Positions 61,276-64,000 of a stretch of 64,000 nt of DNA are shown here, in pieces. The DNA comes from Apostichopus japonicus (Eukaryota; Echinodermata; Holothuroidea; Aspidochirotida; Stichopodidae): assembly GCF_037975245.1 (NCBI RefSeq), contig NC_092579.1:11642678-11706677 (forward strand). Direction: 5' to 3'. The position numbers and the translations under genes are program-made. The notes under the pieces are model-generated. The model saw only the letters and a program-made list of their open reading frames with translations, ran no database searches and was not told the origin of the DNA. Numbering within the stretch: the first letter of the stretch is position 1; each line of letters starts with the position of its first letter.

Positions 61276-63134
61276 GAGTACTATTCATAGGCTATTTTCT
61301 ATGGTTTTGTAGCTCAAATTAACTACCCAGCTATAAGCTGTTATCATTTCTACTGCAGTCAAACACAGCCATTTTTGTCCTCACCTTTTGAAATAACTAG
61401 AGATGGCATTCCTTTTCAATTATTTACCTCTCTGCTTTCAAGAAATTAATACGTTATCCATAAGGTTACACCATCCAGGACTGTTACATGAGGTTTTCTT
61501 GCATTTTTACCTTAATCCTATTATGAAACACTGTTTAATGATCCATATTGCCATTAAAGAAATGAACAACATTGACTCTATATATGTCTCAATATTTATG
61601 CAAATAAAAAAAAACCCATTTCCTGCACATGAACTCTGTAATAACAAACTAAACTATTTTTCTAAACAATAATATACAACTTTGAAGAAAAAGAAAATAG
61701 GTCACAGCTGATAAAGGAAAAAAAGTGAATTTTAAAATAGTAATGATAAATAAAAAAAATCAATTTAATCAATTTAAATGATTGAGACAAAGTTCTACAA
61801 AAAAGGGGAATATTTTGACTTGCCAAAGAGTGTGAATACTCATGAAATATCCGTTAACTCAGACAGGAACAAACGAAGACGACGACCATGTTATATAAAC
61901 ACATGAATGTTGAGATGTTACTCAAAACACACCCCATGCCTGTTAGTTATTTGATTTTTATAATCATCTGTGTGGTATTTCCATCTGACAGGAACTCAGC
62001 AATTCATACAGTCTACATCATCAGTCATGTAACTCCTGGAAATTGGGAAGGGAGGGAGGGGGGAGAGGGGTAATTCAAAGGAATTAACAGTTTTCATAAC
62101 CAGTTTTACTTTGGTTTTTATTTTGTCTATTTTGCCAAAACTGTTTATGATATCACTACCAGGAAAATGATTGTTTTCATGTTAAGTAAATAGCAGCAAA
62201 TACCTTTTTTAAGAATCACTCATCGTTTGAATAAGACCTTCCTAACCCCCCCTCCCACCCTTCCCATCCCTTTGAGTAGAACCCTGTCATGGGCGTTCAC
62301 TTCCTTTGTACAATTAGGCAAGGCAATGATGAATTGTTTTGTAATAGTTACACAAACTGCTGTTTCATTTTCGTTTTTTTCATATTCATCTCACAGTTCT
62401 TGATCACGCAGTTACAAAAAGTTCTACGATGACTTTTCCCTCTCCTTTTTGGATATTGTATTCCGCACATTGATAAAGTATTGATTTAGTTTTGATGAAA
62501 TCTGCTCAAAAATTGATTGAATTTGACAGAGGAAATTTTCCAAAAAGTAAGGAGGCCTCTAAAGTACAACCACCTGGTATTAATTAATAATGTGTATAGC
62601 ATGGTTAGAGAGAAGAATGCCCTAATGCCCCACCCATACAATGCTGATTATCAAATTTCTGAACTTTTGGACAAGTGATCAATATTCATATGAGAATACA
62701 ATTAGCCATCAAGGCATACATATATCAGAAGTTTTTTTCATTTTTTTTTCATATTGATCTGCGCTAAAGGGTGTTTAGAAGTTAGGACATTGAATGGATG
62801 GGTAGATGCTGGAAAACGGTACGGTACGACCGCTGAGAACCTGTCCGTATTGATATACCACACAGGCTGGTTTGATTGAGCTTAAATGACATCAAATCCA
62901 GCAAGCATGCCTCCATGCACGGCCTCGGAGCATGCTCATTCCAAAAAGAAACCGCGGTTAAGTCAGGAATAGTAGCAAATTACAGGAAGGTAAAAAAAGT
63001 ACCTTTCTTCAACCGACTGGCATGCAATTAGAGACAAACCAATGTGTGGTGAGAGAAAGGTGTGAAGTTTGGCTTGAATCTAAATGGAACACCATGCACA
63101 TTAATTAAATGAAATCATCTTAGAATCTTCAAAA

Positions 63135-63241
63135 TGGCAACCTTGCAGTTTCCAATTCTACGCCCGACGAATCGATTCAACACCGACCTGAACTGCGACC
63201 CTTTGAATAACCGGGTGTACAGTTTCGTGGAAACCGGACCG
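63135..63241 (+). CDS. Possible first coding exon on the plus strand, unidentified
   Basis: ATG in a good context (CAAAATGG) begins a frame encoding MATLQFPILRPTNRFNTDLN and NNRVYSFVETGP. It then meets a GTATGT donor (CCG|GTATGT). The stretch is richer in CG-containing codons than its AT-rich surroundings. No family is recognised and the rest of the gene would lie to the right, so this is tentative. Confidence 0.3.
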
Positions 63242-64000
63242 GTATGTATCAAATTGAACACGTTTGGTCCAAGTTTATCAATTATAGTCTCTTTTTATTT
63301 ATTTATATGTATTAACTGCGGGAAGGGGGAAAAATCTGAAAACCATCACAACAAGGTCATCACATCATACTAGGCTAAAATATGATTATTTCTAAACTGA
63401 TTAATTAAGAAATAATCATATCTTTCTTTTGTTCTAATTCGCTTGGTATTAAATGATGCACCGTCATGTAGTAATATTGTTGATATTCAGAAATGAAAAC
63501 TGACTAATTAATATAATTAATTGACAAACTTTGAAATCAGAAAGAAATTATAGATCTGCTAGAATGCCATGCCAACATTTATCTTCAGCATAAGACTTTC
63601 AGTTTCCAGAGTTTATACTGAGTCAAATTCTCATGCAATGAATTATAAACTCTCCCACACTCTTTAAAAATTTATGAGTGAAAATTTTAGGTTTCATGTT
63701 TCGTGACATTTGCGATTTAAAATCTTCACCTTGTCTTTTCAGTCGCTTTGTCAAAAGACATCTCAATTTTTTTTTTTTTTTTCCAGAATCAAGAAAATGG
63801 TTTACTGCTAAATGCTATCGAGACAAGAATAAATGCTTCCCGTGGCATTTAATAACATCCACATCAAGTTTAAATTTGTCACATGGATTTATTTTATTTC
63901 CTCCCCCCCTCCCTCCCCCCGGCTGATTCATACCATAAACTATCAAAAAACCCTTCGAGGGTCCCACTGGATACACCTGAAAATCTCGTAAAGTGAGATT

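Larger units (their letters stand above)
54591..63134 (-). other. Upstream RBFOX intron (presumed)
   Basis: The RBFOX exons encoding the first RRM half and N-terminus were searched for here (FNERGSK and RDPDLRQMFG equivalents) and not found, so the intron probably extends past the window. It contains two minisatellites (56685-56990 and 61088-61275) and otherwise AT-rich sequence. Confidence 0.5.

Noticed and set aside
61088-61312. Plus-strand frame with 16-residue periodicity
   Set aside because: It comes from a 48-bp tandem repeat with no independent coding evidence.

Overview
The window reads as animal nuclear DNA. It is AT-rich, its genes are split into short exons with GT-AG introns, and the space between exons holds a LINE, MITE-like elements, minisatellites, TA microsatellites and many long poly-C/poly-G runs. 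The two recognisable gene families, C16orf89 (UPF0764) and RBFOX, together with the repeat style suggest a marine invertebrate deuterostome, perhaps an echinoderm. That taxonomic guess is an inference. All confidently called cellular exons lie on the minus strand.

Left part (1-18418): two tandem C16orf89-family genes, both transcribed right to left. The upstream copy (5752-18418) is complete. Seven exons have matching phases and join into an uninterrupted 344-codon frame, from a signal peptide to a stop codon. The second copy (exons at 2617-2878, 542-688 and 1-103) runs off the left edge and starts with a longer, anchor-like hydrophobic N-terminus. Introns of the complete gene hold a frameshifted LINE in antisense orientation (about 8830-12210), a 37-bp minisatellite (13459-13965), a 24-bp repeat (6295-6420), a MITE with a perfect 8-bp target duplication (15184-15553) and a long hairpin (16781-16897).

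Middle (18419-37977): mostly non-coding. A 3.26-kb palindromic element (21492-24747) has arms of about 1.15 kb. Each arm carries the 3' half of a broken gene with PIN/FEN-like acidic motifs, plus a nested small MITE. Further right is a candidate two-exon C-terminal gene end on the minus strand (32378-32605 and 31435-31502) that I could not identify.

Right part (37978-64000): the RNA-binding half and C-terminal region of an RBFOX splicing regulator on the minus strand, in four exons (54498-54590, 41619-41676, 40770-40951, 37978-38115). The 93-nt RNP1 exon has the RBFOX binding word TGCATG built into both splice sites, which suggests autoregulation. Upstream RBFOX exons are presumably beyond the right edge, and its last exon was not found. 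C16orf89 and RBFOX1 also lie near each other in human 16p13.3, so the pairing may be an old linkage. Most of the rest is intron or intergenic sequence in which I see no genes.
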